Origin: Catonia carolina
Lineage: Eukaryota > Arthropoda > Insecta > Hemiptera > Achilidae
DNA: 64,000 bases
NCBI GenBank assembly: GCA_035578175.1
Contig: JAQMRL010000003.1
Coordinates: 106,442,969-106,506,968, forward strand
Direction of reading: 5' to 3'
The notes under the pieces: model-generated
What the model saw: only the letters and a program-made list of their open reading frames with translations
Told to the model about the DNA's origin: nothing
The model's database searches: none
In this document: positions 24,187-34,972 of the stretch, piece by piece
Layout: each line of letters begins with the position of its first letter
Position numbering within the stretch: position 1 is the first letter of the stretch
Translations under genes and position numbers: made by a program

Positions 24187-24245
24187 CATTATGCCTTTCA
24201 TCTTTGATGCCATTGAACTCTAGTCGAATAAAAGTTTTTTTTCTT

Positions 24246-24424
24246 TATTTAAAGTCACTTCAAAGGCTTGGTTATTAGCAACTGCGGTGGATTATGTAAA
24301 TGTGGGATTTGAATCGTGAAAATTTCCAGACCCTGGCCGAGAATCAAACCCGGCCAGGGTTCAGTCTACCACACCTCCATGTGGTAGACTAACACGCTAA
24401 CCACTACGCTACGGAAGCGGCCAG
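24246..24424 (-). repeat. tRNA-headed SINE, type S1, with palindromic insert in head
   Basis: On the minus strand: head 'GTAGCGTAGTGGTTAGCGTG', B-box 'GGGTTTGATTC', junction 'CCAGGGTCTGGAAATTTTC' and tail 'GCTAATAACCAAGCCTTTG'. Between the boxes lies a hairpin with perfect 11-bp arms (agtctaccaca 24363-24373 / tgtggtagact 24380-24390) where the anticodon arm would be. Confidence 0.75.
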
Positions 24425-25069
24425 TGGTATTAATTTATATCGCTCTGTTATTTCTTTAAACGCTTTATTTACTACAATGGACTTCTTATTTTATTTTGAT
24501 AAATTTACAGGTTTCTATCTGACTGATTCTTTTTATCTTGTTGGCTTTCAATAAGGAGGCTTTTCAGTAGGGTTAGTTTATTGTTAGCTGTTAGCCGGTC
24601 TCGTAACCAGATCACGTACTCAAACGGTGTGGCTTAACTTTTCGAGAAACTGTTTACGAGCTTATTGAATGTGCTACGATGAATGTAGTTAAAATTTCGT
24701 AATCTTTTACAAAGTCTCACAGTTCTGTCGATTGTGCATTTGTCTGCTAAGGCCTAAAGAACTAGACTCGTTTAGTAAATTTCAAATAGGCCTACATTTG
24801 TACGACTCCTTTCAGTGATGTGTAAAGTATTCTACAGTTGCTAATGACTATAAAATATTGACTGGGTGGTCTTTAATTACAAGATACAAAGATAAAATAA
24901 AAATTTTCGCAACACATAACGGCTGACCTTGAATAAGCTAATATTGAACTTAATGTTTTAAATTGTGGAAGTATTGTTAAGTTATCCGACAAAATTCTTT
25001 CAGATAATCAAATATCCATCATGTCATTGAAGAAGTTAAAAACATACTGGAAAGCAAATAGGTTCTATA
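24425..25069. other. Unassigned AT-rich stretch
   Basis: A short S1-tail-like word (gttgctaatgac, near 24838) is the only link to other repeats. Confidence 0.4.
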
Positions 25070-25071
25070 TA

Positions 25072-26047
25072 CCGGGTGTCCCACGAAGAGGTTGCTATTT
25101 TTGAATTAATATGCCGAACGTATCTTACACTCTACAGACTGGAAACTTTACAGTTTTAATAAATAGATATGTAAAAAAGTACCCTCGAGTTTCATTTCCT
25201 TATGACTAATCAAAACAAAATGGCGGAATATCAAAATAATATCAAAAATGAATAATAATCTTGTGGATAAAACCATTTATATTTACAATAGGATTCACCA
25301 TTGGTGTCTCCAAGAGTGGTGTTTTATCGTATGACATATCCCATCAGAAAATGACTGGAGACAATACGCATTAATTTCAACTAATCACCTAGTTCCTCAT
25401 CTTTCTCAAGCGGAGATGCAGGACGTTTTGTCCAGCATGATGGAGCTCCTCCACATTATGCTAATGTGGCCAAAGCGGTTTTAAACCAAAATCTTCCTAA
25501 CCGTTGGATGGGTCGTGGTAGCAGCCTCATGGACTGACCTCCAAGATCGCCAGACTTGTCTGTTTGCGATTTTTTCCTTTTGGGCTTTTAGAAGGAAAAG
25601 GTTTATTCCTCACCATTGCAACAGACGATGAATGACCAAAAAAAAATTTAAAGGCTGATTGAAGAAGAACTCCTGTTAATACCTCGGCAATTTAACAAAA
25701 ACGCTTATGACTCATTTTTGTTTCGTTGCTATCAATGCGTAGCTATTGATGGACATCAGTTCGAATAAAGGTTAATGAAAGAAATTATGTTCATTAATAA
25801 TTTATCACTTTCATATTTCTTTCATTTCATTACTTAAGTAACATTGTAACAAATCACCAATTTGAAATGGTTATGCAAATAAAATTACTTTCCGCCATTT
25901 TGTTTTGATTAATTTTAAGAAAATGAAACTCGAGGGTACTCTTGTTACATATCTATTTATTATAACTGTAAAGTTTCCAGTCTGTAGAGTGTGCGATACG
26001 TCCGACATATTAATTTAAAAATAGCAACCTCTTCGTGGGACACCCGG
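25072..26047 (+). mobile_element. Mariner-like DNA transposon, inactive, 976 bp
   Basis: Begins CCGGGTGTCCCACGAAGAGG and ends with its reverse complement, flanked by TA (25070-25071 and 26048-26049), the target duplication expected for Tc1/mariner. Inverted repeats are ~158 bp (25072-25229 / 25890-26047) with scattered differences. The interior has room only for a truncated transposase. The long arms and shortened coding part mark it as a deletion derivative. Confidence 0.88.
25410..25770 (+). pseudogene. Mariner-type transposase remnant (DD41D-like spacing)
   Basis: 'FVQHDGAPPHYANVAKAV' holds the second catalytic Asp (codon 25439-25441). 'PPRSPDLSVCDFFLLG' holds the third (25568-25570). I count 42 residues between them, one of them a stop codon. 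This is far from the 34 of classic mariner and close to the DD41D group. The C-terminal part reads 'VAIDGHQFE'. The first catalytic Asp and the DNA-binding domain are absent, and an in-frame stop replaces the Trp before PPRSPDL. Not functional. Confidence 0.75.
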
Positions 26048-26286
26048 TACACTATTTGGTATTATAAATGGAGTAATTAATTTAACGGAATTGTTAGTTG
26101 GGTGAGTTTGTAGGCGACTGATCGTGTATTAAGCTCTGTAACGGACAATTCTAAATGTTAGCTGTCATTTAACTGACATTGTAGGTAAAGGAAACTGGTA
26201 TGATATTGTGGTGTGTGACGTGGAAAGGGAGGAACAAGGTTTCAGGATAAAGTGGACTTTAACAGTAATTGAGGAGGGAATTGTTC

Positions 26287-26310
26287 ACTATATATATATA
26301 TATATATATA
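26287..26310. repeat. (AT)n microsatellite
   Basis: Alternating TA of about 24 bases. The 26050-26720 neighbourhood is otherwise unassigned AT-rich DNA. Confidence 0.9.
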
Positions 26311-26722
26311 ATATACTGGAAACGGGGAAATCGGAGGAATCGGAAACCAATGGTTTATAGTAGTGTAATAATAGAGGTTGGAAGCCTACAACCTGTCTAT
26401 CTGACTGTCTGTCTATATGTCAGTCGGTCTGTTCATTTCACATAACCTTCCATTCAGTACGTATCTTATTAATGTACTAATCCACATTGAATAAAATTTA
26501 ATTGTTAGTAAAGTCATAAAAAAGTAAATTGCTACGTAATGTTTAAACTATTATTTATTTCATGATCCAATTCGCCCACATTTCTCATATACGTTTTCAA
26601 AGGGAAATGACAAAATCAATGTCAGCAATTTAAACTTTTTAGCTTGCCAAGCTAAATTAAAATTGCAAATCTGCACAATGCAATTCATTGGTGTTAGTTG
26701 TAGGACTGCAATTAAAATAAAG

Positions 26723-27797
26723 TTAAAAATCTGGTGTGAAACACTCACACGACTTTCTCTTTCCAATGCAAATAATGAACAATATAACCTAATATTACTA
26801 ATAAAACATTAGAAATAAGGAAAAACAATTCTCAAAAAACATAACGTAATTTTAATCATGAGTGAAGGACGTAAAATGATCATAAACCTCAGTTTGGCTT
26901 AAAAATACGGAAAATTACTCTTTCACGCTAAACTAGGCTCTGTAGAGAAAAGTGCCCTAAATAAAAGTTGTAGATCTTTTAATTTCCTATAAATTTGATT
27001 ATTACAATTTTGTCGTAAAATGCATGCTAAGGCTGAAATCTAAAAAAGAAATCGATTTTTACAAGTTTTCGTAAGAAAAAAAAACATGAAATCGCTAATT
27101 ACCTCTAAACTGAGCGTTATACAAAAACATGTTTGAAATAAAAGTTGTAGAATTTTAAATTTTCTACAACTTTAATTATATACATTTTTGCCCTAAAATG
27201 CATATTAACGCCGCAATCTTAAAAAAACAATTTTTTTACTTGAAAACAACCTCTTCAAGAATTTTAGCAGACATGACGCCTACTCTTTCTTGTAAAGCAT
27301 GAAAAATTTAGTTAACGAGGCGGTTTAAAAAAAAAAGTAGGAGTGCAAAAAAGTGAAAAATGACACGAATAATTTACTACTTTCGGTTGAACGATTTTGA
27401 TGAAAATGTTCGTGTCAGGTCCTCTAGTGGTTCCTAACTTAAGTTTAAGTTTGTGTTTCAGCCTTAGTATGTATTTTACAACAAACGTGCATTTAATTGA
27501 ATTTATAGAAAATTAAAACAAATTTATTACACATTTATTAAGTAAATTTATTACTACAAATTTATTTGGCGCATTTTTCTCTACAGAGCCTAGTTTAGCG
27601 TGAAAGAGTGATTTTCCGTATTTTTAAGCCAAATTGAGGTTGATTTTCATTTTGTATCACTCACTCATGATTATTATTTTTTTGAGGTAAGTTTTTTGTT
27701 TATATCTAACGATTTATTACTAATATTAGGTTTTATTGTTCGTTATTTACATTGGCAAGAGAAAGTTATGTGAGTGTTTCACACCAGATTTTTAAAC
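26723..27797. mobile_element. Palindromic family B derivative (two right ends)
   Basis: Both ends read AAAAATCTGGTGTGAAAC inward, followed by CACTCACA and the B terminus CTTTCTCTT(G/T)CCAATG. Arms of roughly 320-335 bp (26723-27042 and 27462-27797) are inverted copies of the B right end with visible divergence. The centre is one stretch of B middle sequence up to 'AACTTAAGTTTAAG'. No (GT)n and no left module. A chance 68-codon frame (26560-26766, -) overlaps the left end. Confidence 0.75.
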
Positions 27798-28739
27798 CAT
27801 GTGCCAATTTATTGATGTATTTTCTACCAGCACAAGTGGAGTTTTTTCAAACAAATTTAGTGTTATGATTAGCAACATTGTAATCAATTTTGTTCCTTGT
27901 GTTTTGATTGTGAACATTTAAATCCTTTAAACAGGTATTTTGCTTTACTTATATTATTACTTCATTGGTGTACAAATTAGGAACTGTAAGCATTAAAAAA
28001 TCCTTAAATAATGATATGCAAGAGGTTAAGTAGTTAACTCCCACTATATACATCTATTGATTTTTTACCTGAATTTTAAAAACTTTTTCCGTGTTACTCT
28101 GATGAATTACCTCAAACTAGAATGGAAAACCGGATATTAGATAGAATTAAAACATGGTAAGTTGCTATTAGCAAATTTTTATCATTTAATTTGGCAATTA
28201 TTTTAATGCAAATACCTCAGATAATATTTGACCACAGATTTGATAGATATAAATACGTCCGTAGGATGTCTTCTTTTCGATCGTTGACTAGTGTCTTCTG
28301 ATATATCTAAGAGTCAGATGGCGAGATGTGATTCTAGTCATCTTTGGTATTTTGTACTGAATTTGTTAAATCTTATTAAATTGTTGGAATGTTTAAATCT
28401 CTGTGTAATATGTTGTTTATTATGTACCAAGGTGATTCTGTAATTGTTCTTAGTAATTTTGGCTGGGATTTTTTTAGAATTTCAATATTTAAATGGCTTA
28501 CTTATTTCCATAATTGGATCCTATACGTCCAAATTAGTTTGAGAATTGTTAGCAAAAGTAGTAAAAGTATCATTGATCAATTCTTTCATATTGACATAAC
28601 CCAACAACATAAAATGTATTGGTTACAAATTGTATAAAATAATATTATTTGAATTTATGTGTATTGTGACAATATATAAGGGTAATGTGTGTTCGAGAAT
28701 TTTCGAGGAGAACCGAGATTTTTAAAATGTTAACGTAAG
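27798..28739. other. AT-rich, no gene recognised
   Basis: An 82-codon frame at 28389-28637 (+) is open but has no recognised motif. Confidence 0.4.
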
Positions 28740-28750
28740 TATTAATATTT

Positions 28751-29147
28751 GTTGTTGTTTAGGTAAACAGCCGAAAAGCTAATTTGAACCTCTAGAGGTT
28801 TTACTAAGTAAAAACGAGGAGTCAGGTGGTTTACCATTGCCTTCCTCACTGAGTTAAAAGAGTATGCTTATCAGCATGCCAGGCCCTCCGAAAAGCACCC
28901 ACTTTCCACCCTGCAAATGACACCTTCACTTCATTCACCACAGGGTCTGGCTGTATAGTGAAATTCATTACTATCAGAGGAGATAACGCTGACTAGTGTC
29001 TTTTACACCTCTACCTCTTCTGTTCTTAAATAGTTCAGTCATATAATTCGCTGACTATGTGATAAGAAACAGAACTATTTTTTGTAGCCCTGGAACCAAC
29101 AGATCGAATGCAATTAATTTAACACTCCATCTGCCCGTTATGGGCAT
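28751..29147 (-). mobile_element. Family A retroposon, full-length copy
   Basis: Complete, with an 11-bp direct repeat TATTAATATTT on each side (28740-28750 and 29148-29158). Plus-strand order is tail (gttgttgtttaggtaaacag), hairpin region, body, leader. Confidence 0.9.
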
Positions 29148-29421
29148 TATTAATATTTAGTAGTAAATAATAAAGAGGGTTTCCAAGAAATATAAATATA
29201 ACGAACAAATGGTTATAGTGTAAGTCAGGTCAGGCTGTTGTTGTGCGGCGACCTGAAGGAGCCGGGTGTCTATTTAAATGATTGTCTCATTTTGTAACCA
29301 TTCTATTCAGTTATATGAGTTGTTACGTTTTGTAAAAACTGTAATTTTACAAACGAGTGTTTTATATTGATGAAATATTATTAAATCTCTGTCCTTCTCG
29401 TAACTTCCATAGATTCACCTA

Positions 29422-29457
29422 TATAAGCGCAGCGATTTATTTAGTCAGTCAGTCTCG
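29422..29457 (+). promoter_or_regulatory. TATA box and TCAGTC initiator (unit 1)
   Basis: 'CTATATAAG' is followed about 25-30 bases downstream by 'TCAGTCAGTC', matching the arthropod initiator TCAGT at the spacing expected for RNA polymerase II. The same pair recurs in units 2 and 3. Confidence 0.65.
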
Positions 29458-29740
29458 ATTTGTGTGTGATTCAGTGAGTGAATTGCGTTGTGCGTAACAG
29501 TGCGTTAGAGAAGGTCAAGGTCCTGTGAATTATTGTCTAACGTTTAGTTTTATTTGTAAGTAGTATTTAGTTTAATTAAGTGCAAGGGAGCCGGGTGTCT
29601 ATTTAAATGATTGTCTCATTTTGTAACCATTCTATTCAGTTATATGAGTTGTTACGTTTTGTAAAAACTGTAATTTTACTTATTATATTGATGAAATATT
29701 ATTAAATCTCTGTCCTTCTCGTAACTTCCATAGATTCACC

Positions 29741-29779
29741 TATATAAGCGCAGCGATTTATTTAGTCAGTCAGTCTCGA
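29741..29779 (+). promoter_or_regulatory. TATA box and TCAGTC initiator (unit 2)
   Basis: Same sequence and spacing as in unit 1; flanks identical through the following 'gtgtgattcagtgagtg'. Confidence 0.65.
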
Positions 29780-30061
29780 TTTGTGTGTGATTCAGTGAGT
29801 GAATTGCGTTGTGCGTAACAGTGCGTTAGAGAAGGTCAAGGTCCTGTGAATTATTGTCTAACGTTTAGTTTTATTTGTAAGTAGTATTTAGTTTAATTAA
29901 GTGCAAGGGAGCCGGGTGTCTATTTAAATGATTGTCTCATTTTGTAACCATTCTATTCAGTTATATGAGTTGTTACGTTTTGTAAAAACTGTAATTTTAC
30001 TTATTATATTGATGAAATATTATTAAATCTCTGTCCTTCTCGTAACTTCCATAGATTCACC

Positions 30062-30100
30062 TATATAAGCGCAGCGATTTATTTAGTCAGTCAGTCTCGA
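30062..30100 (+). promoter_or_regulatory. TATA box and TCAGTC initiator (unit 3)
   Basis: Same sequence and spacing as units 1 and 2. This copy is nearest the downstream AATAAA signals. Confidence 0.65.
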
Positions 30101-30424
30101 TTTGTGTGTGATTCAGTGAGTGAATTGCGTTGTGCGTAACAGTGCGTTAGAGAAGGTCAAGGTCCTGTGAATTATTGTCTAACGTTTAGTTTTATTTGTA
30201 AGTAGTATTTAGTTTAATTAAGTGCAAGTTAAGTCTATTTATTTTCATTATTTTTTGTAATTATTAATTTAATTGTAATAATTGTAATTTATTTGTAGAT
30301 TTAAGACACTTTATTAATTATAATTTTTAATGTGTAATAAATACTTTTAATTTTAAACTTTAGTGTATAAATTATTATTTATTTTACCCAGATCCCGAAA
30401 CGGACCCTAAGGATAAGTGTCACA

Positions 30425-31624
30425 ATATGTACGATCCGAAATTAAGGCTGTAAACACAATTGGGATTATAATTTACCTCTAATTATTGTACAGATTTTTT
30501 ATTAAAAGAGAGTAACAAAAGTTGTTTCATTCAAATTTCCTTTAAAATATTAATAACTTTAATTAAAACAATAAGTGAATTGTGAAGGACCAATCAAAAA
30601 GAACATTAAAATTACTTCACAACATGGGAGGTGAAAAACCACTCCTATTAAAAATTAATTACAATGGCATTGCTAAAGTACAAATTGAATTATTATTTGT
30701 TGAATGATGAATGCTGAATGACGAATGACATTCATCAGTTGGGAATAATTCGTCGAAGATGGACCATTGGGAATAATGTAGTCACTCGATCATTATTTTC
30801 GATTATTGTAATTGTCAAGTAGATTTGAACATTATTTTAATTACAAAATTCAATTAATTAGTTATTTTTAATTAATATTCCTTTAAAACATAAATTTTTA
30901 ATGAAATCTAATTCAGTTATTTTCGGTTTAGTGAACTTTAATTTGTTGCGTTAATTAAAAATAATTTATGCGTTAAGGATTAAACTGAAATTAAATAAAA
31001 ATAATAGAAACGGTTTTGTTATGTGAATTACGTGATGTTAATAAAATTAGTTATAAATAATTAAAAATAATTTTGTGTTCCTAGATTGTAATTTTTATAA
31101 TTATCATTTAGTCCCTGCTTGGTTGTAATTATTTTAGCAGCACTAGGGTTAGCTTTAGTCCTGTCTAAAAACAAGGTATTCCTTTTTCTCTTCGTTTTGT
31201 CATGTAAATGGCATTGCGTAGGCTTATTTCATGTAACTTCGAGAACTGTTTTTGAATTATTTATTATAGATGAAATTTGTGCCTAGATAAATCGATAAAC
31301 CTAGATGAAGGCTTCAACAGATGAAAAAGTGATATCTCACTTTTTCAAAAAAAGACTCTAGTTTTCGGTGTGGAAAAAATTCATTAAAACTGGTCCCAAT
31401 TGTGGATCTACATTAAGTAATAAGAAAGGCGGCTTTCCCTTGTTTTTCTGATAGTTTTACTGAGTTTGCTTCATTGTGGGATATGTGTTTCTTATCAAAC
31501 GCTTCCGTGCTAAAGGAATGCATTCACAAAATTTCATGAATCTTTTTTTCAACGATTTGAGCGTATGTGTTTTTTCTCATTATTTAAGAAAACATCTAGT
31601 CTTTAACTTATAAGTTACATAAAC
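30425..31624. other. AT-rich, no gene recognised
   Basis: Could be eroded internal sequence of the LTR element, but no gag or pol motif is visible. A short repeat of 'gaatga' words near 30703-30730 and a small hairpin (tgaaaaagtga / tcactttttca, 31322-31347) are the only structures. Confidence 0.4.
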
Positions 31625-31628
31625 TTAA

Positions 31629-32358
31629 GGGGCCGGGTCCTCATATCTTTTTCCATACTAACATAAGGAACATTTTCTCAGCCTGTGGTGAAGATAATTG
31701 GCTAAATTTTATTCCACAAATTTATTGGACCTTGATATACATTTTAACATTAGGGTTTCTTAAATTATCGTTTAGTTCATCAGAAATTTTAATTTTTGTA
31801 GTAATGTCAATAATTTCCAAAAATTAACAAATATTTGTCACTATAAAACCGGTTTGAGCAAATTTTTTGTTAGATTGCAAAGTCAATATGTGTATTCTAA
31901 TGCATTAAATGTACCCTGAAAATCTCAAGTCATTGTTTCAAACCGTTTTTGAGAAAATGTCCCTTTTGTATGAAAAAGCTAAATATTCGGAAAATGAAGA
32001 AACGAAGGAAACGAACAAGCAATAACCTCACTCGTAAGAAAAAATCAGTTGTAAAATAAATAAGCAAGCAAGACAAACAACAGGGCTGTTTACAATATGC
32101 ATGAAAAGTTACCATTTTAAAAAAAAATAAAACAAATTTCAAAACAAAGATGTACAAACGTTATCCAACTAAAATTTATAATAGGCCCCTGAAAAACAGT
32201 ATAAAAAATCGTAATGGTATTGATTTAAAAAATCAATAAAATATAAAACCTTATTAAAGGCGCTTATTTTGTATCAACTTACGCAGAAAATCCAGTAAAA
32301 TTAAATAATTTTTTTTTAAATGGTGAAATATTGTTTTTTTTTTTGGGACCGGGTTCCC
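31629..32358. mobile_element. Family D element flanked by TTAA
   Basis: GGGGCCGGGTCC at the left and GGACCGGGTTCCC at the right form an imperfect terminal inverted repeat, bounded by TTAA on both sides (31625-31628 and 32359-32362). Next to the left end is the family marker AAGGAACATTTTCTCAG. An inverted version (TGAGAAAATGTCCCTT) lies near 31951. TTAA target sites are the hallmark of piggyBac-type transposition. It has no transposase, so it is a MITE-like non-autonomous element. The frame at 31930-32157 (-) has no recognised motif. Confidence 0.7.
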
Positions 32359-32362
32359 TTAA

Positions 32363-32609
32363 CCTAATTTCCTAAATGTTTACTATTTAGAGGTTTTGCC
32401 CACTGACTTAACCTTTAATATTCGTTAATTCTCATTTTAATTAATCGGTGATTAAAATATATAACACGCAATTAGAGGTTGTTGTATTTACCAGTTTTAA
32501 ATTTAGCTAATTTAAATAATAGATGATTTAAAAATGATTGTTCATAAATGCTAACTTATTGAATAATTTAACACACTCAAAAAAAGAAACACTTCTGAAT
32601 ATTCACTAT
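32363..32609. other. AT-rich spacer
   Basis: Nothing recognised. Confidence 0.4.
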
Positions 32610-32800
32610 TTACAAGTGATCTAGTTCATGCGGCTTCCTTTCCTTGAGTCGCCTGTACAGCTCATGGACGTTTAGTAGCTGGATTTCCTCTATTATATCA
32701 TACCGTTGGAATCTTTATTCGCGTCTTTCCGCAAATCTTTTAACAGTTCACTATTGTTTCCATCCCAAAATTCCGATGGAGAAGGCATTTCTAATGTACT
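32610..32800 (-). other. Balanced-composition stretch, possible old coding remnant
   Basis: The minus strand has an open run reading about 'RYDIIEEIQLLNVHELYRRL', richer in G+C than its flanks. It could be part of a LINE between endonuclease and reverse transcriptase or a captured exon. No family was recognised. Confidence 0.25.
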
Positions 32801-32976
32801 AATTTGCATTTACAATGTTCTGCAATACTTTATTAGGTATTATTGTGACTGAGCAAGTGGGAGAGTGACTGAGTAAATGACACTCTAGTTCTGTTTTCAT
32901 GTAGACTGCATACTTTTATTTATACCTAAAATGTTTTTGACATCCTGACCTGAAATCAGACCCAAAAGATTACATT

Positions 32977-33031
32977 ACTTCTCGTAGTATAACGTTATAC
33001 TTCTCGTAGTATAACGTTATACTTCTCGTAG
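32977..33031. repeat. 22-bp tandem repeat, 2.5 copies
   Basis: Unit ACTTCTCGTAGTATAACGTT plus AT, at 32977-32998 and 32999-33020, then an 11-base partial unit. The unit includes the palindrome TATAACGTTATA. Confidence 0.9.
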
Positions 33032-33109
33032 AGGTAACGTTTTTGCAGTACTTATACTGTGTGTTCTCTTTTATTTTTTTATTTTTTTCCCGTAAAATAG
33101 CAATTTTTG

Positions 33110-33474
33110 ACACATAAGGAACATTTTCTCAGATAATTGTGAATGGATTTAGATTAAACTTCTGCACAGTCTTTTATACCATAATATCTACTGTATGTAC
33201 TGAGTTAATATTAAAGTAAAATAATGTATTTTAATATTTATTTTTCACTTAATAAGCAAAAAATTATTATTTTAAAAGGGGGTAATAAAAAAAATTCTTA
33301 TCTTCCTAACAATATAAATTAAGATGCTACTGACTCAGTGGGTGTAGAATAGCCTGAAAAGTAACCACAAAAAAATTGGACAGGATAACTCCAATGTTTT
33401 TGAGAAAATGTTCCTTAGATTAACATTATGGAAATTGACATTCCGGGTACCCTTAAATTTATGATATTGATTTA
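33110..33474. mobile_element. Family D element, one recognisable end
   Basis: The right end reads CCGGGTACCC followed by TTAA (33472-33475 region). The subterminal TGAGAAAATGTTCCTTAG is the reverse complement of the marker in the other copies, and a second marker AAGGAACATTTTCTCAG lies at 33117. The left terminus is lost or too diverged to place. Confidence 0.6.
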
Positions 33475-33475
33475 C

Positions 33476-33984
33476 ATTAATGTGTACTAGTTATTAAGAC
33501 TTTACAATAAAAGAAAGTAGCCTAATGTTATCTAAAAACTTTTTGTAATACTTAAAAAAAAGTTGAACTACATTACCAAAGATATTGCGGCAGTACGAGT
33601 AATATTTTTAGTTCTCCCTTTCTCCATCCCTCTAAGAAAGGTGTTAAAAAAGGTATTGCGTTTTTAGTTATGCAAATGAATGCGATAAGGAATCAAGCTA
33701 GCATGTTAGCGTAAAATACTCTATGTCCTGATAAGCCATTGACAATTGCCTACGTCAGTGGAGTTTCCACACGAATCAGAAGGTGATATTTAGAAAAGAA
33801 AAAACAGTTTCCAGATAAAAGTTGTGTATTATATGTTGGTTTTAACTCCAATTTTTATTTTTTATTTTTATATAGTATTTTTTTACAGAAACCATATAAA
33901 TATAAAAATTATGGCCCCTGATCATGAGGAGGTTATTTAATAGTTATTTTGTGATTATAACACCCAGAACTGTTTTCTTTTATA
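33476..33984. other. AT-rich, no recognisable feature
   Basis: Nothing recognised. Confidence 0.4.
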
Positions 33985-34310
33985 TTGAACTCATCTTCAT
34001 CTATTAGACCCAATATCTCTAAAGCTTTCACAACTTTGGAACTTTTGGTTCATCCTTGCTTACTCCGTCTAGCTAGAACACATAAAAATCTTCTGTGGTC
34101 ACCTGTCCTCCTCCATTGTTCACGGATGACCATACCAGATGCGTTATTTTTCTTTAATTTTGTCAATTAATGAAATTTTTTAATGTAACATTCTATCTAT
34201 ACCAACTTTATCCAATATTTCAATATCTGATGAACCATCAGACGTAAAACATATGCCAAGATATTATACTCGAGCACCAATTCAATAATTCCCTTGTCGG
34301 TTTGTATATT
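33985..34310 (-). pseudogene. LINE reverse-transcriptase-region fragment
   Basis: The minus strand reads 'YLGICFTSDGSSDIEILDKV', the conserved 'YLGS..T.DG....EI..RI' segment near the end of RTE-like and related LINE reverse transcriptases. It then decays through several stops; a later piece reads 'EQWRRTGDHRRFL'. The plus-strand frame at 33985-34170 is its shadow. Confidence 0.55.
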
Positions 34311-34571
34311 GTGTTCTATCCTCAAATGAAATCAAATTGAGAAAACAAGTTATCATACTTATAATTATTCATTAAACCCTAAAAAAACCTAAACTTATTT
34401 CATATTAAATCTTGCCCTATAACTTTGGATGTTAAATTTAAAATTATTCATATAAAATTATTTAGAAACGTTTACGAAGCGTAATTTTTATTTTCTTAGT
34501 TTATTTTTACTTTGAACAAATTAAAGAAAAACAAACGTTTTGACTAAATAGTTGATAACCCATATGTATTT

Positions 34572-34964
34572 ATACTGTCCATGACAGACAGGTAGAGTGT
34601 CAAATTATTTACACTCAATCTGTTTGTTGCAGGGCTAAAAATATAGTTCTGTTTCTTATCACATGGTCAATTAAATGACTTAACCATTTAAGAACAGAAG
34701 AGGTAGAGGTGTAAAAGACACTAATCAGAATTATCTCCTCTGAAAATAATAAATTTCATTATACAGCCAGACCCCGTGGTGAATGAAGTGAAGGTGTCAT
34801 TTGTAGAGAGGGAAATATGTACTTTTCAGAGGGCCCGGCCGGCATGCTGATAAGCATCAGTTTCCACTCAGTGAGGAAGGCAAGGTGAACCACCTCGCTC
34901 CTCGTTTTACTTAGGAAAACCTCTACAGATTGAAACCAGCCTTTCTGTTGATGACCTTAAGAAC
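34572..34964 (+). mobile_element. Family A retroposon, near full-length
   Basis: Flanked by an 8-bp duplication ATGTATTT (34564-34571 and 34965-34972). Leader wording 'agtgtcaaattatttacac' places it with the subfamily at 1.4 kb. It has a small internal deletion at 'catggtca/attaaatg', and the tail is shortened (gatgaccttaagaac). Confidence 0.85.
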
Positions 34965-34972
34965 ATGTATTT

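Larger units (their letters stand above)
29258..30228 (+). repeat. Three tandem copies of a ~325-bp promoter-bearing segment
   Basis: Units start at GGAGCCGGGTGTC: 29258, 29587 and 29908. Unit 1 is 329 bp; units 2 and 3 are 321 bp and look identical. The 8-base difference is one replacement after 'gtaattttac' (14 bases in unit 1 versus 6 in units 2 and 3). Units 2 and 3 therefore share a change absent from unit 1 and are likely the product of the most recent duplication. Confidence 0.92.
29219..30424 (+). mobile_element. LTR-like block (possible solo LTR)
   Basis: Starts TGTAAGTCAGG and ends AGTGTCACA. Contains, in order, a GC-richer start, promoter segments with TATATAAG and TCAGTC initiators, AATAAA signals (near 30335) and a short GC-richer end (gatcccgaaacggacccta). 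This is the U3-R-U5 order of a retrotransposon LTR. A matching target duplication was not found and the ends are a judgement, so an embedded cellular promoter cannot be excluded. No gag or pol frame follows. Confidence 0.45.

Noticed and set aside
24023..24223. 66-codon plus-strand frame
   Set aside because: Antisense to the Arg-rich frame and (AT)n tract; no motif of its own.
32977..33031. CRISPR-like array
   Set aside because: Repeats are directly adjacent without spacers, and the DNA is eukaryotic.
33985..34170. 61-codon plus-strand frame
   Set aside because: Antisense to LINE-derived sequence that reads YLGICFTSDGSS on the minus strand.
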